The notes under the pieces were generated by a model. That model did no database searches. It was not told where the DNA came from and worked only from the letters and a program-made list of their open reading frames with translations. Shown here in pieces: positions 1-7,624 of a stretch of DNA of 36,871 nt. Source of the stretch: Paenibacillus fonticola DSM 21315. Lineage in GTDB: Bacteria > Bacillota > Bacilli > Paenibacillales > Paenibacillaceae. The stretch lies in NCBI RefSeq assembly GCF_000381905.1, contig NZ_KB907290.1:1-36871 (forward strand), written 5' to 3'. Numbering within the stretch: position 1 is the first letter of the stretch; every line of letters begins with the position of its first letter. The translations under genes were made by a program, and so were the position numbers.

Positions 1-220
1 TGGACGCACCGCTGGTGTACCAGTTGTTCCGCCAGGAGCATAGCTGGGTAGCTACGTGCGGATGGGATAAACGCTGAAAGCATCTAAGCGTGAAGCCCTC
101 CTCAAGATGAGATTTCCCAATTAGTAAGACCCCTTGAAGACGACGAGGTTGATAGGCCTGAGGTGGAAGTGCAGCAATGTATGGAGCTGACAGGTACTAA
201 TCGGTCGAGGGCTTATCCAA
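1..220 (+). rRNA. 23S ribosomal RNA, 3' end (partial)
   Basis: The first ~220 bases are the 3' terminal part of a bacterial 23S rRNA gene (domain VI). They include the conserved segments around 'gctgaaagcatctaagcg' and 'gtactaatcggtcgaggg'. The gene is cut by the left edge of the window. The mature 3' end is placed near 218-220 by comparison with remembered Bacillus 23S ends, so it is approximate. Open frames read across this region are not genes. Confidence 0.95.
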
Positions 221-357
221 ATACTACCCACCAAAGTGACGAGAAGCTGACGAAGCTTAGTCCGATTACTTTGGCGGGGCCCGGAAGAGATGAAGGGCAG
301 ACGCAAATGAAGTTTCGTATCCAGTTTTCAGGGATTAATTTCCTTGATTCGTGGCTT
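221..357 (+). other. Spacer between 23S rRNA and first tRNA, no 5S gene
   Basis: A 137-base spacer joins the 23S end directly to tRNA-Ser. None of the conserved 5S rRNA segments is visible. An imperfect inverted repeat (CCACCAAAGT near 227-236 with ACTTTGGCGG near 268-277) could form a processing stem after 23S; this is inference. The 5S gene must lie elsewhere, either upstream in this operon or at another locus. Confidence 0.6.
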
Positions 358-451
<94 letters not shown>

Positions 452-470
452 TGTACAAGCATATAGGTTT

Positions 471-547
471 GGCGGCGTAGCTCAGCTGGCTAGAGCGTAC
501 GGTTCATACCCGTGAGGTCGGGGGTTCGATCCCCTCCGCCGCTACCA
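471..547 (+). tRNA. tRNA-Met (elongator, anticodon CAU)
   Basis: A 77-nt tRNA with acceptor GGCGGCG/CGCCGCT-type pairing, encoded CCA and anticodon CAT. The body matches the elongator methionine tRNA of Bacillus as remembered. It lacks the CGCGGGG 5' end typical of initiator tRNA. Confidence 0.94.
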
Positions 548-556
548 TAGTTATTC

Positions 557-632
557 GGAGGCTTAGCTCAGCTGGGAGAGCATCTGCCTTACAAGCAGAG
601 GGTCAGCGGTTCGATCCCGTTAGCCTCCACCA
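557..632 (+). tRNA. tRNA-Val (anticodon UAC)
   Basis: A 76-nt tRNA with acceptor GGAGGCT/AGCCTCC, discriminator A, encoded CCA and anticodon TAC. D and T arms are canonical. Confidence 0.96.
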
Positions 633-651
633 TACTTATATATTTTCCTGT

Positions 652-727
<76 letters not shown>

Positions 728-750
728 TTTTTTATGGAGCTTGTTATTGC

Positions 751-827
751 GGAGCCGTGGTGTAGAGGCCTAACATGCCTGCCTGTCACGCAGGAGACCG
801 CGGGTTCGAATCCCGTCGGCTCCGCCA
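751..827 (+). tRNA. tRNA-Asp (anticodon GUC)
   Basis: A 77-nt tRNA with acceptor GGAGCCG/CGGCTCC, discriminator G, encoded CCA and anticodon GTC. Its last 18 bases (810-827) recur twice downstream in the 114-bp tandem repeat described separately. Only this copy has a complete tRNA body. Confidence 0.96.
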
Positions 828-1057
828 TTACTTCCTTGAATAAGGGATGAGAACCCGTCAAGGGTTCGTCGAAGCACAAGCTTCGTTAGCATTACATCGC
901 AGTCTCGGAGCACAGCGTAGAGTATCCCGTCGGCTCCATCACTACTTCCTTGAATAAGGGATGAGAATCCGTCAAGGGTTCGTCGAAGCATTAGCTTCGT
1001 TAGCATTACATCGCAGTCTCGGAGCGCAGCGTAGAGTATCCCGTCGGCTCCGCCATT
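810..1057 (+). repeat. 114-bp tandem repeat carrying the tRNA-Asp 3' end
   Basis: Two tandem units have an exact 114-base period, with equivalent points at 811, 925 and 1039. Each begins with the last 18 bases of tRNA-Asp, and a third tRNA tail follows at 1038-1055. The first downstream tail has a mutated end (CCATCA for CCGCCA) and the last is intact. Each unit can fold hairpins: AACCC/GGGTT and CGAAGC/GCTTCG. Differences between units fall mostly in loops or give G-U pairs. The layout resembles the E. coli tyrT locus, where 178-bp repeats carry the tRNA-Tyr 3' end (rtT). No credible ORF is present. Confidence 0.85.
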
Positions 1058-1109
1058 TCATCTTTGGATGAAGGTTCGACTCGCTGTAATCAATATAGTG
1101 TTTCCACAG

Positions 1110-1149
1110 AAAGTGGGAAAGTTATAAACTTTAACCACTTTATTTTTTT
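1110..1149 (+). terminator. Terminator-like hairpin inside the tRNA cluster
   Basis: An outer stem AAAGTGG/CCACTTT encloses an inner hairpin AAAGTT/AACTTT, and a run of seven T follows one base later. This is the form of a Rho-independent terminator, although the stem is AT-rich. It lies between tRNA-Asp and tRNA-Phe. No convincing promoter is visible in the short gap before tRNA-Phe. Confidence 0.55.
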
Positions 1150-1164
1150 GACTAAAATTGATAT

Positions 1165-1237
1165 GGCTCGGTAGCTCAGTCGGTAGAGCAAAGGACTGAA
1201 AATCCTTGTGTCGGCGGTTCGATTCCGTCCCGAGCCA
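1165..1237 (+). tRNA. tRNA-Phe (anticodon GAA)
   Basis: A 73-nt tRNA with acceptor GGCTCGG/CCGAGCC, discriminator A and anticodon GAA. CCA is not encoded (the next bases are CTT), so the tail must be added by nucleotidyltransferase. Confidence 0.95.
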
Positions 1238-1281
1238 CTTTATATGCTCTCAGATATGCGATCTGAGTTGCCATAATATAC

Positions 1282-1367
1282 GGAGGCTTAGCGAAGTGGC
1301 CAAACGCAGCAGACTGTAAATCTGTTCTCGTACGAGTTCGGTGGTTCGAATCCATCAGCCTCCACCA
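1282..1367 (+). tRNA. tRNA-Tyr (anticodon GUA)
   Basis: An 86-nt class II tRNA with a long variable arm. Acceptor GGAGGCT/AGCCTCC, discriminator A, encoded CCA, anticodon GTA. Confidence 0.95.
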
Positions 1368-1371
1368 GTAC

Positions 1372-1444
1372 GAGCCATTAGCTCAGTTGGTAGAGCACCT
1401 GACTTTTAATCAGGGTGTCGAAGGTTCGAGTCCTTCATGGCTCA
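1372..1444 (+). tRNA. tRNA-Lys (anticodon UUU)
   Basis: A 73-nt tRNA with acceptor GAGCCAT/ATGGCTC, discriminator A and anticodon TTT. CCA is not encoded (followed by TCT). It starts four bases after tRNA-Tyr and is the last tRNA of the cluster. Confidence 0.95.
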
Positions 1445-1448
1445 TCTT

Positions 1449-1482
1449 AAAAGTCGTCAATCTTTGGATTGGCGGCTTTTTT
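1449..1482 (+). terminator. Rho-independent terminator of the tRNA cluster
   Basis: A stem of AAAAGTCGTCAATC with GATTGGCGGCTTTT (with G-U pairs) around a short loop is followed by TT. It lies directly downstream of tRNA-Lys, so it ends the rRNA/tRNA transcript. The following 1483-1724 shows no gene, only a weak possible -10 (TACAAT at 1674-1679). Confidence 0.8.
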
Positions 1483-1724
1483 GTGTTGATTTGGGAATGA
1501 ATATAGAAATATACAAATGTACGATACAGGTTCGTAAAGAAGGAACGCCCGGAATGATTGTAAAATTGTCTTTTAGAGCTTATGGAGCTGAGGTTGTAAG
1601 CAGCTGCCTCTTTACACAATGATGTTATTTTGATTCATTAACAGTAAATTTTAATATTAGCTCAAGGTCATGATACAATATTGATTATAATCCAAAATCA
1701 GAACGCTCCAGAAAGGCTTGTTTT

Positions 1725-2822
1725 ATGGAAATTAACTTACTGAAGAAGCAATTGGAACTCATAATTAAGACTCCTGTCCATTTATCGAGCATGAAATTGG
1801 CGGAGTGGGAAAAATTAAATGAAGCTGCAGCCCCTGTTCGTTGGGTTGTGCTGCCGAATCGTTCTCTTTGGTTATGGAAAACGAATAGCGATACCGTTCA
1901 AGTACTCGAAGCTGCCACATCTGATTTGACGGAGACGGAAGCCAGCTTGATTGAGCTATTAATAACTGCGGCGGGTGCAGAAGATTCCGCGATGCGGCCT
2001 GTGGTAAAGAAGGATGATGAATATCGCAGCCAGCAGTTGGGGACTTGGGTGCAAGAACAATTGGATCAAAAGGAGTACCGAGCTGGTATTCCCGAATCTT
2101 TAGCGTGGAAATCGAAGCTTCACGGAACGATGCTGCCCTTTTTGCTTGGTTCGGAAAATCATTCCGCGATGAGCATTTCGTATAATAAGCTGACTAAACT
2201 GCTTCGCAGTTATTTTGGTGGTGACGTTGTAATACTGCCACTTAAGGAAGAGTGGTTCGTCCTGGTTGGGGAGAAATTGCTAGTGGATCTGCGTGATGAG
2301 AATGAAGAAGGACCGGATACAGAACAGGATATGCTCGGCGCTCTATGCCAGGGCATGTACGAACTCGTTACGAATGAATGGGTCGGCGGCGGATTTCATT
2401 TGGCGGCGGGGAATCCGGTTGACATAACTCAGTCTCTTGTGGCGACTGCTTTATTGCTGCAGGAAACACTGGCACTCGGACGTATTTTCCATGTGTCAGA
2501 GCAGATCCATCTGCCGTGGGAGCTGCGTCTGGAGCGGTTCGTCTACAGCATCCCCGAAGCTCAGCGCCAAAGATTTATGGACGATGCGGACAACCAAACC
2601 CGCTTGTTGCAGGATGAGGAAACGCTGATGACGCTGGAAACTTTTTTTCAATTGGATTGTAATGTTAGCGAGACGGCGAAGCGATTGTACATTCACCGGA
2701 ATACGCTGCTGTACCGGCTCGACAAGTATAAACAGGAAACAGGGCTGGACGTACGGAGCTTTCATGACGCTGTTGTCGTCAAGCTTGGAATGCTATTGTA
2801 TAAAGTGACAAATAGGGGATAG
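1725..2822 (+). CDS. PucR/CdaR-family helix-turn-helix regulator
   Basis: A 365-residue protein with a helix-turn-helix of the PucR C-terminal type at about residues 305-360. The conserved core VSETAKRLYIHRNTLLYRLDK is followed by a segment typical of the family. The N-terminal ~300 residues are not a domain I recognise, although family members often carry ligand-sensing domains there. The start is ATG 1725 with GAAAGG at 1711-1716, eight bases upstream. It is a monocistron-like gene 123 bases before the MsmX-like ATPase gene. Family members control purine, sugar-diacid or other catabolic genes, but the ligand and targets here are unknown. Proximity suggests, without proving, a link to sugar transport. 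Confidence 0.8.
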   Translation: MEINLLKKQLELIIKTPVHLSSMKLAEWEKLNEAAAPVRWVVLPNRSLWLWKTNSDTVQVLEAATSDLTETEASLIELLITAAGAEDSAMRPVVKKDDEYRSQQLGTWVQEQLDQKEYRAGIPESLAWKSKLHGTMLPFLLGSENHSAMSISYNKLTKLLRSYFGGDVVILPLKEEWFVLVGEKLLVDLRDENEEGPDTEQDMLGALCQGMYELVTNEWVGGGFHLAAGNPVDITQSLVATALLLQETLALGRIFHVSEQIHLPWELRLERFVYSIPEAQRQRFMDDADNQTRLLQDEETLMTLETFFQLDCNVSETAKRLYIHRNTLLYRLDKYKQETGLDVRSFHDAVVVKLGMLLYKVTNRG

Positions 2823-2945
2823 GTTTTTTGTGCATTTTGTGGATAGCGCCCAGTTCCTCTAGTAGGTTAATATAAAGATACGAAATGAATCCGATTACAT
2901 TTGGATAAAGCTTTTATATTAATTTAATTCTAGGAGGCAGAACTC

Positions 2946-4064
2946 ATGGCAGGCGTACGCTTAGAACACATTTATAAAACATACCCAGGCGCTGAAAAAC
3001 CAACAGTTGTTGACGTTAATCTCGATATTGCGGATAAAGAATTTCTCGTATTGGTTGGTCCATCCGGATGCGGAAAATCGACCACGCTTCGTATGATCGC
3101 TGGTCTCGAAGAAATTTCCGATGGTAAACTGTACATTGGAGACCGTGTTGTTAATGATGTGGCTCCTAAAGATCGCGACATTGCGATGGTTTTCCAATCT
3201 TACGCTTTGTACCCTCATATGAACGTTTATCAAAACATGGCGTTCGGTTTGAAGCTTCGTAAAGTAAAGAAAGAAGAAATCGATCAGCGTGTGCGTGAAG
3301 CAGCGAGAATTCTTGATATCGAACATTTGCTTGACCGTAAACCGAAAGCTCTTTCCGGTGGTCAGCGTCAACGGGTTGCCTTGGGACGTGCCATTGTTCG
3401 TGACCCGCAAGTCTTCCTGATGGACGAACCGCTTTCCAACTTGGATGCTAAGCTGCGCGGTCAAATGCGTGCGGAAATTACAAAGCTGGTTAAACGTCTC
3501 GAAACAACTTGTATTTATGTAACGCATGACCAAACAGAGGCCATGACGATGGGTGACCGTATCGTTGTTATGCAAGACGGTATTATCCAGCAAGCAGCTT
3601 CTCCTGAAGAGCTGTATAACCAACCGAATAACATTTTCGTTGCCGGATTTATCGGTTCACCGACGATGAACTTCGTCAACGGTACGATTGTAGAGCAGAA
3701 TGGTGCGGTATTCTTCCAATCCGATACCTTGAAAGTAGAAGTACCACAAGGTAAAGCAGTTACTCTGAAGGAGAAAGGATACGTAGGCGGTAGGGAAGTT
3801 ATCATGGGCATACGTCCTGAAGACATCCACGAGGAGCCAATCTTCCTGGAAGGATCGCCTAATACGGTCTTCACTGCTAGCGTAGACGTAACTGAAAACC
3901 TCGGTCACGAAATGCTCTTGTACTTGAACAGCACGGCTCCTCTGATTGCTCGTGTTGATGGACGCTCCAACACTCGTGAAGGAGACAATGTCAAGCTTGC
4001 GATCGATATGAACAAAATTCATATCTTCGATAAAGAAACAGAGCAAAACGTATTTTACAACTAA
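2946..4064 (+). CDS. msmX: MsmX-like sugar ABC transporter ATP-binding protein
   Basis: A 372-residue CUT1-family ATPase that energises carbohydrate ABC importers from the cytoplasmic side. Walker A is GPSGCGKST (residues 38-46). The signature LSGGQRQRV, Walker B VFLMDEPLSNLD and H-loop VTHDQTEA follow. A C-terminal TOBE-type regulatory region covers about residues 240-360. Length and sequence closely resemble B. subtilis MsmX as remembered. The start is ATG 2946 with AGGAGG at 2932-2937. No permease or binding protein is adjacent, which fits the known role of MsmX as a shared ATPase for several sugar importers. The importer at 29.6-33.1 kb lacks its own ATPase and is a candidate client. A strong terminator follows. 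Confidence 0.93.
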   Translation: MAGVRLEHIYKTYPGAEKPTVVDVNLDIADKEFLVLVGPSGCGKSTTLRMIAGLEEISDGKLYIGDRVVNDVAPKDRDIAMVFQSYALYPHMNVYQNMAFGLKLRKVKKEEIDQRVREAARILDIEHLLDRKPKALSGGQRQRVALGRAIVRDPQVFLMDEPLSNLDAKLRGQMRAEITKLVKRLETTCIYVTHDQTEAMTMGDRIVVMQDGIIQQAASPEELYNQPNNIFVAGFIGSPTMNFVNGTIVEQNGAVFFQSDTLKVEVPQGKAVTLKEKGYVGGREVIMGIRPEDIHEEPIFLEGSPNTVFTASVDVTENLGHEMLLYLNSTAPLIARVDGRSNTREGDNVKLAIDMNKIHIFDKETEQNVFYN

Positions 4065-4091
4065 TCGTTACTTGATCATAACTTGATCATG

Positions 4092-4119
4092 AAAACCGCC
4101 CCTAGTGGGCGGTTTTTTT
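4092..4119 (+). terminator. Rho-independent terminator after msmX
   Basis: A GC-rich stem AAACCGCCC/GGGCGGTTT with a five-base loop, followed by seven T. Immediately before it the decamer ACTTGATCAT occurs twice (4070-4079, 4081-4090). Confidence 0.92.
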
Positions 4120-4277
4120 AAATAGGAAAGGCCTTACAATTGATTTACGGCGTATTTTCCTTTACGATGAATACAATGAATTGAATGTAATTGCTGCTGG
4201 ATTCTATTTACATATGCGCAAGACTGTCTCAGAAGCAGTGCATCTAAAGCGGAGCGGGCTTGCAGAAGGAGAACACC

Positions 4278-5219
4278 ATGCCTAAAAATGTGAAAGTATC
4301 AGAATTGGTCAACCAGTTCGGACTTGAGGTCGTGTCCGGAGAACAAGGGTTGAAGCGAATGATTACGGTAGATGACTTGTATCGCCCTGGCCTTGAAATG
4401 GCCGGCTATTTCGACTATCATCCGCCAGAGCGGGTACAGATTCTTGGGAAGACAGAGCTTGTCTTCTTCGAAATGCTCCCAGCTGAAGAGCGGCGTGACC
4501 GAATGGAGAGACTGTGTGCCAGCGAGGAGACGCCCTGCATTATTGTAACAAGGTCCTGGGAAGTACCGCAGGAGCTGGCCGACATCAGCGCCGTTAAGAA
4601 TATCCCTGTTCTACGAAGCAGTATGGCTACAACGATTCTGTCCAGCCGCATTACCAGCTTCCTGGAGAGGAAACTGGCTCCAACGGCTACAATCCATGGC
4701 GTACTTGTAGACGTGTATGGGGTAGGTATGCTTATTACGGGTTCCAGCGGTATAGGCAAGAGTGAGACAGCTCTAGAGTTAGTTAAACGCGGCCATCGCT
4801 TGATTGCGGATGATGCTGTAGAAATCCGTCAGACTTCGGACAATCAGCTGCACGGCACCGCACCCGAACTTATTCGTCATTTGTTGGAGATCCGGGGAGT
4901 CGGCATAATTAATGTGATGACGCTGTTTGGCGCAGGTGCCATTCGCAACAATAAGCGGATTTCACTTGTCGTTCGGCTCGAGGCCTGGCAGCAGGAGAAG
5001 CAGTATGACCGCCTTGGATTGGACGAGGAGACAACGCGAATTATTGATACGGATGTACCGCTCGCTACAATTCCGGTCCGTCCTGGCCGGAACCTGGCGG
5101 TTATTATTGAAGTAGCTGCTATGAACTTCCGCTTGAAGCGGATGGGATATAATGCAGCGCTGCAGTTTACGACGAAGCTCACCGAGACGATTGCGGAAGA
5201 TATCGACGATTTGGACTAG
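4278..5219 (+). CDS. hprK: HPr kinase/phosphorylase
   Basis: HprK/P phosphorylates HPr on Ser-46 and reverses this with Pi, giving PPi. It is the sensor of carbon catabolite repression in low-GC Gram-positives. I chose ATG 4278 (AGAAGGAG at 4264-4271) over an upstream in-frame TTG at 4260. This gives 313 residues and puts His140, Lys161 (in the Walker A GSSGIGKSE, 155-163) and Asp178/179 at the numbering known for B. subtilis HprK. The family segment EIRGVGIINVMTLFGAG lies near 204-220. The N-terminal regulatory domain spans about 1-130. It is the first gene of hprK-lgt-ppaX-yvoF, a conserved Bacillales order; lgt starts nine bases after its stop. Confidence 0.96.
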   Translation: MPKNVKVSELVNQFGLEVVSGEQGLKRMITVDDLYRPGLEMAGYFDYHPPERVQILGKTELVFFEMLPAEERRDRMERLCASEETPCIIVTRSWEVPQELADISAVKNIPVLRSSMATTILSSRITSFLERKLAPTATIHGVLVDVYGVGMLITGSSGIGKSETALELVKRGHRLIADDAVEIRQTSDNQLHGTAPELIRHLLEIRGVGIINVMTLFGAGAIRNNKRISLVVRLEAWQQEKQYDRLGLDEETTRIIDTDVPLATIPVRPGRNLAVIIEVAAMNFRLKRMGYNAALQFTTKLTETIAEDIDDLD

Positions 5220-5227
5220 GAGCGTGA

Positions 5228-6331
5228 ATGATGAGCACTTTGTTAATTGACCCGGTCTTTTTTTCAATCGGGAGTTTTATATCTGTACGCTGGTACGGTT
5301 TGATTCTCGGAACCGGCGCTTTGGTCGGCTTGCTGCTGGCCATTCGAGAGGGAAAGCGTTTTGGCATTCCTCAGGAATTTTTTATGGATCTGCTTTTGCT
5401 AGGCGTTCCATCTGCTATTATCGGCGCAAGAATTTACTTTGTCGCTTTTACCTGGGATCAATACAAGGATAACTTCTGGGATGTTTTCAAAATCTGGGAA
5501 GGCGGCATAGCTATATACGGTGCGTTGATTGGTGCTATTATATGTGCAGTCATTATGGTACGAAGACGCGGCTATAACTTCTGGCGCATCGCTGACATCT
5601 GCGCGCCTTCGCTGCTCGTTGGCCAAATGATCGGCCGGTGGGGGAACTTCGTGAACCAAGAAGCCTACGGCGGCCCGACGACGGAAGCTTTTTTAAGGGA
5701 ATATTTGCACTTGCCGGCTTTCATCGTCAATCAGATGAACATAGATGGCGTCTTCCATCACCCGACATTTCTCTATGAATCGTTATGGAACCTGGTCGGT
5801 TTGCTGCTGCTCTTCGTACTGAGAAGACGGAAGTTTCTGCGGGCCGGAGAATTGTTCTTATCCTACTTCATTTGGTATTCCATCGGCCGTTTCTTTATTG
5901 AGGCGCTGCGGACGGACAGCCTGGCTTTCAAGGGGCCGGCTTGGCTTGCTTCTTTTGTAGACGGATTGTGGTCGCCAATGCAATGGATTGGTTTTGAGCA
6001 CGGGTATTTGAACCCGAGTTATGGAAATGTACGAATATCTCAACTATTAGCTTTGCTCATCATTGTTATCGCGATCGTTCTAGTGGTCATCCGTCGCCGA
6101 ACTATTGCTGATTTACCTCGGTATAGCGATCCAATCGTTTCGACCAAGACACGGGAGATTGAGAGCCTTTCAAGCAAAGCAGTTGCTGACAATAAGACTT
6201 TAGGCAGCAAGACTTCAGAAAGTAAAACTTCGGACAGCAAGGTTTCTCACAATGTGGAATCGCTCAATAAGGATGCGGATAAACAGAGTGTGGATGCTGC
6301 GACAGAAGATGAGGAACAGAAAAAGGAGTAG
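5228..6331 (+). CDS. lgt: Prolipoprotein diacylglyceryl transferase
   Basis: An integral membrane enzyme that transfers diacylglycerol from phosphatidylglycerol to the lipobox cysteine of prolipoproteins. The Lgt signature GRWGNFVNQEAYG is at residues 136-148, with hydrophobic segments throughout the first ~290 residues. Total length is 367, longer than the usual ~270-290. The extra ~75 residues form a hydrophilic Ser/Lys/Asp-rich tail with degenerate SK(T/V)S units. Where E. coli Lgt has His103, the equivalent motif here reads IYGALIG (Tyr); I cannot say how common that is in this group. Two in-frame ATGs (5228, 5231) follow AGGAG at 5218-5222, and the second has the better spacing. It is cotranscribed with hprK. 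Confidence 0.94.
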   Translation: MMSTLLIDPVFFSIGSFISVRWYGLILGTGALVGLLLAIREGKRFGIPQEFFMDLLLLGVPSAIIGARIYFVAFTWDQYKDNFWDVFKIWEGGIAIYGALIGAIICAVIMVRRRGYNFWRIADICAPSLLVGQMIGRWGNFVNQEAYGGPTTEAFLREYLHLPAFIVNQMNIDGVFHHPTFLYESLWNLVGLLLLFVLRRRKFLRAGELFLSYFIWYSIGRFFIEALRTDSLAFKGPAWLASFVDGLWSPMQWIGFEHGYLNPSYGNVRISQLLALLIIVIAIVLVVIRRRTIADLPRYSDPIVSTKTREIESLSSKAVADNKTLGSKTSESKTSDSKVSHNVESLNKDADKQSVDAATEDEEQKKE

Positions 6332-6337
6332 CTTACA

Positions 6338-6991
6338 TTGAGGATAGACACGGTTTTATTTGACCTGGACGGAACGATTATCGACACAAACGAACTCATT
6401 ATTGCGTCTTTTCAGCACGTATTGGACAAGCATAACCAGCCGCGAACCCGGGAGCAGATTATCCCTTTTATGGGAATGACGCTGGAGCAGCAGTTTGAAG
6501 CTTTTTCCGGCCGGAAGGACGTCACGGAATACGTTGCCGATTACCGTTCATACAATACTATACATCACGATACCATGGTCAGAGGATTTCCGCATGTAAA
6601 TGAAGTGATCTCTACTTTGAAGGAAAGAGGAATCAAACTCGGGATCGTTACGACGAAGATCAGGCCTTCGACGATGCGGGTTCTTGAATTGTTCAACCTG
6701 CTTGAATACATGGATACGATCGTTACGGTGCAGGACGTTACCCATCCGAAGCCCCATCCGGAGCCGGTGCTTACAGCCGTCGAGCAGTTGAAAGCTGATC
6801 CGAAGCGGACGTTAATGATCGGGGACAGCCCGGCTGATATTAAATCGGCCCAAGCTGCCGGGGTGCATTCAGCTGCGGTGGCGTGGTCGCTTAAGGGAGC
6901 GAAGGAGCTGCAGAAGTATAATCCGGATTACGTGCTGCAAGACATGACGGATCTATATGGAATAATGGGATGGGAGCTGCAAAACAAGTGA
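6338..6991 (+). CDS. ppaX: Pyrophosphatase PpaX (HAD family)
   Basis: A 217-residue HAD-superfamily phosphatase. Motif I is DLDGT at residues 9-13 and the C-terminal acidic motif is MIGDSPADIKSAQAAG. In Bacillus, PpaX hydrolyses the pyrophosphate made when HprK/P dephosphorylates HPr-Ser-P, pulling that reaction forward. Position in hprK-lgt-ppaX and length (B. subtilis ~216) support this over a generic phosphoglycolate phosphatase. The start is TTG 6338, with AAGGAG at 6323-6328. Its stop overlaps the start of the next gene (GTGA). Confidence 0.93.
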   Translation: MRIDTVLFDLDGTIIDTNELIIASFQHVLDKHNQPRTREQIIPFMGMTLEQQFEAFSGRKDVTEYVADYRSYNTIHHDTMVRGFPHVNEVISTLKERGIKLGIVTTKIRPSTMRVLELFNLLEYMDTIVTVQDVTHPKPHPEPVLTAVEQLKADPKRTLMIGDSPADIKSAQAAGVHSAAVAWSLKGAKELQKYNPDYVLQDMTDLYGIMGWELQNK

Positions 6992-7500
6992 GAAGGGTAC
7001 AGCGCTATCCAGTTGAAGGGCCGAACGCCTTATGGCAATTGTACCGGACAGTAAGCCCATGGAAGGGTGTTAAAAATTTTATTTTCATCCAGATTGCCCG
7101 ATACTGTCCGGTGCTTCCATTAAAGAACTGGATATATCGGCGTATTCTTCGCATGGAGGTTGGAGAGCATACCGCCTTTGGTCTTATGGTGATGGTTGAT
7201 GTGTTCTTTCCCGAACTGATTAAGATCGGGCGGAATTCCGTCATTGGTTATAATACGACCATTCTTGCTCACGAGTATTTAATTAAGGAATATCGGCTCG
7301 GTGAGGTTCACATTGGTCATGAAGTCATGATTGGAGCGAACACGACGATTTTGCCCGGAGTCACAATTGGAGACGGGGCGGTTGTTGCCGCTGGATCCGT
7401 AGTTCACAAAGACGTAGCTCCAGGAGCATTTGTCGGCGGTAACCCGCTGCGGGTAATTGGACCCAAGACCATGCAAACTATAGAGCATGACAATGAATGA
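6988..7500 (+). CDS. yvoF: Left-handed beta-helix acyltransferase, YvoF-like
   Basis: A putative acyltransferase with hexapeptide repeats (about residues 70-150, e.g. IGRNSVIGYNTTI and IGANTTILPGVTIGDGAVV), as in the serine/maltose O-acetyltransferase superfamily. The substrate is unknown. An in-frame ATG exists at 6970. I prefer GTG 6988, which overlaps the ppaX stop as GTGA, has GGGAG upstream, and gives about 170 residues beginning MRRVQRYPV, matching the remembered B. subtilis YvoF start. It is the last gene of the hprK operon, followed by a long hairpin. Confidence 0.88.
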   Translation: MRRVQRYPVEGPNALWQLYRTVSPWKGVKNFIFIQIARYCPVLPLKNWIYRRILRMEVGEHTAFGLMVMVDVFFPELIKIGRNSVIGYNTTILAHEYLIKEYRLGEVHIGHEVMIGANTTILPGVTIGDGAVVAAGSVVHKDVAPGAFVGGNPLRVIGPKTMQTIEHDNE

Positions 7501-7510
7501 AGAACTGTAC

Positions 7511-7544
7511 AGCAAAGGATCGTCCGGGAGGGCGATCCTTTGCT
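7511..7544. terminator. 12-bp perfect hairpin between convergent genes
   Basis: AGCAAAGGATCG (7511-7522) pairs perfectly with CGATCCTTTGCT (7533-7544) around a 10-base loop. It lies between the yvoF-like gene and the convergent DUF4179 gene, so it probably ends transcription from one or both sides. Neither side has a clear T-tract, so termination may be inefficient. Confidence 0.6.
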
Positions 7545-7624
7545 GGTTCAGGTACGAATGAGGGTACAAATGGGTGCGCTTGGATTGACATGGAGGGCGA
7601 CAACTTCCGTTTTTAGGTGAAGTA

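Noticed and set aside
770..1006. 78-residue minus-strand ORF across tRNA-Asp and the 114-bp repeats
   Set aside because: It is a translation of tRNA complement (the GADGIRTRGL-type artefact) and of tandem repeats, with no ribosome site.
1410..1622. ORFs on both strands over tRNA-Lys and its terminator
   Set aside because: They overlap a tRNA gene; EGLEPSTP is a common mistranslation of tRNA. No ribosome site or protein-like composition.
2901..2929. Sigma-A promoter directly before msmX
   Set aside because: TTGGAT is a fair -35, but the base 17 positions on is TTAATT and no pairing of hexamers was convincing, so no promoter was called.
2961..3623. 220-residue antisense ORF in the MsmX-like gene
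   Set aside because: It is fully antisense to a strongly conserved ATPase; open by codon bias of the real gene.
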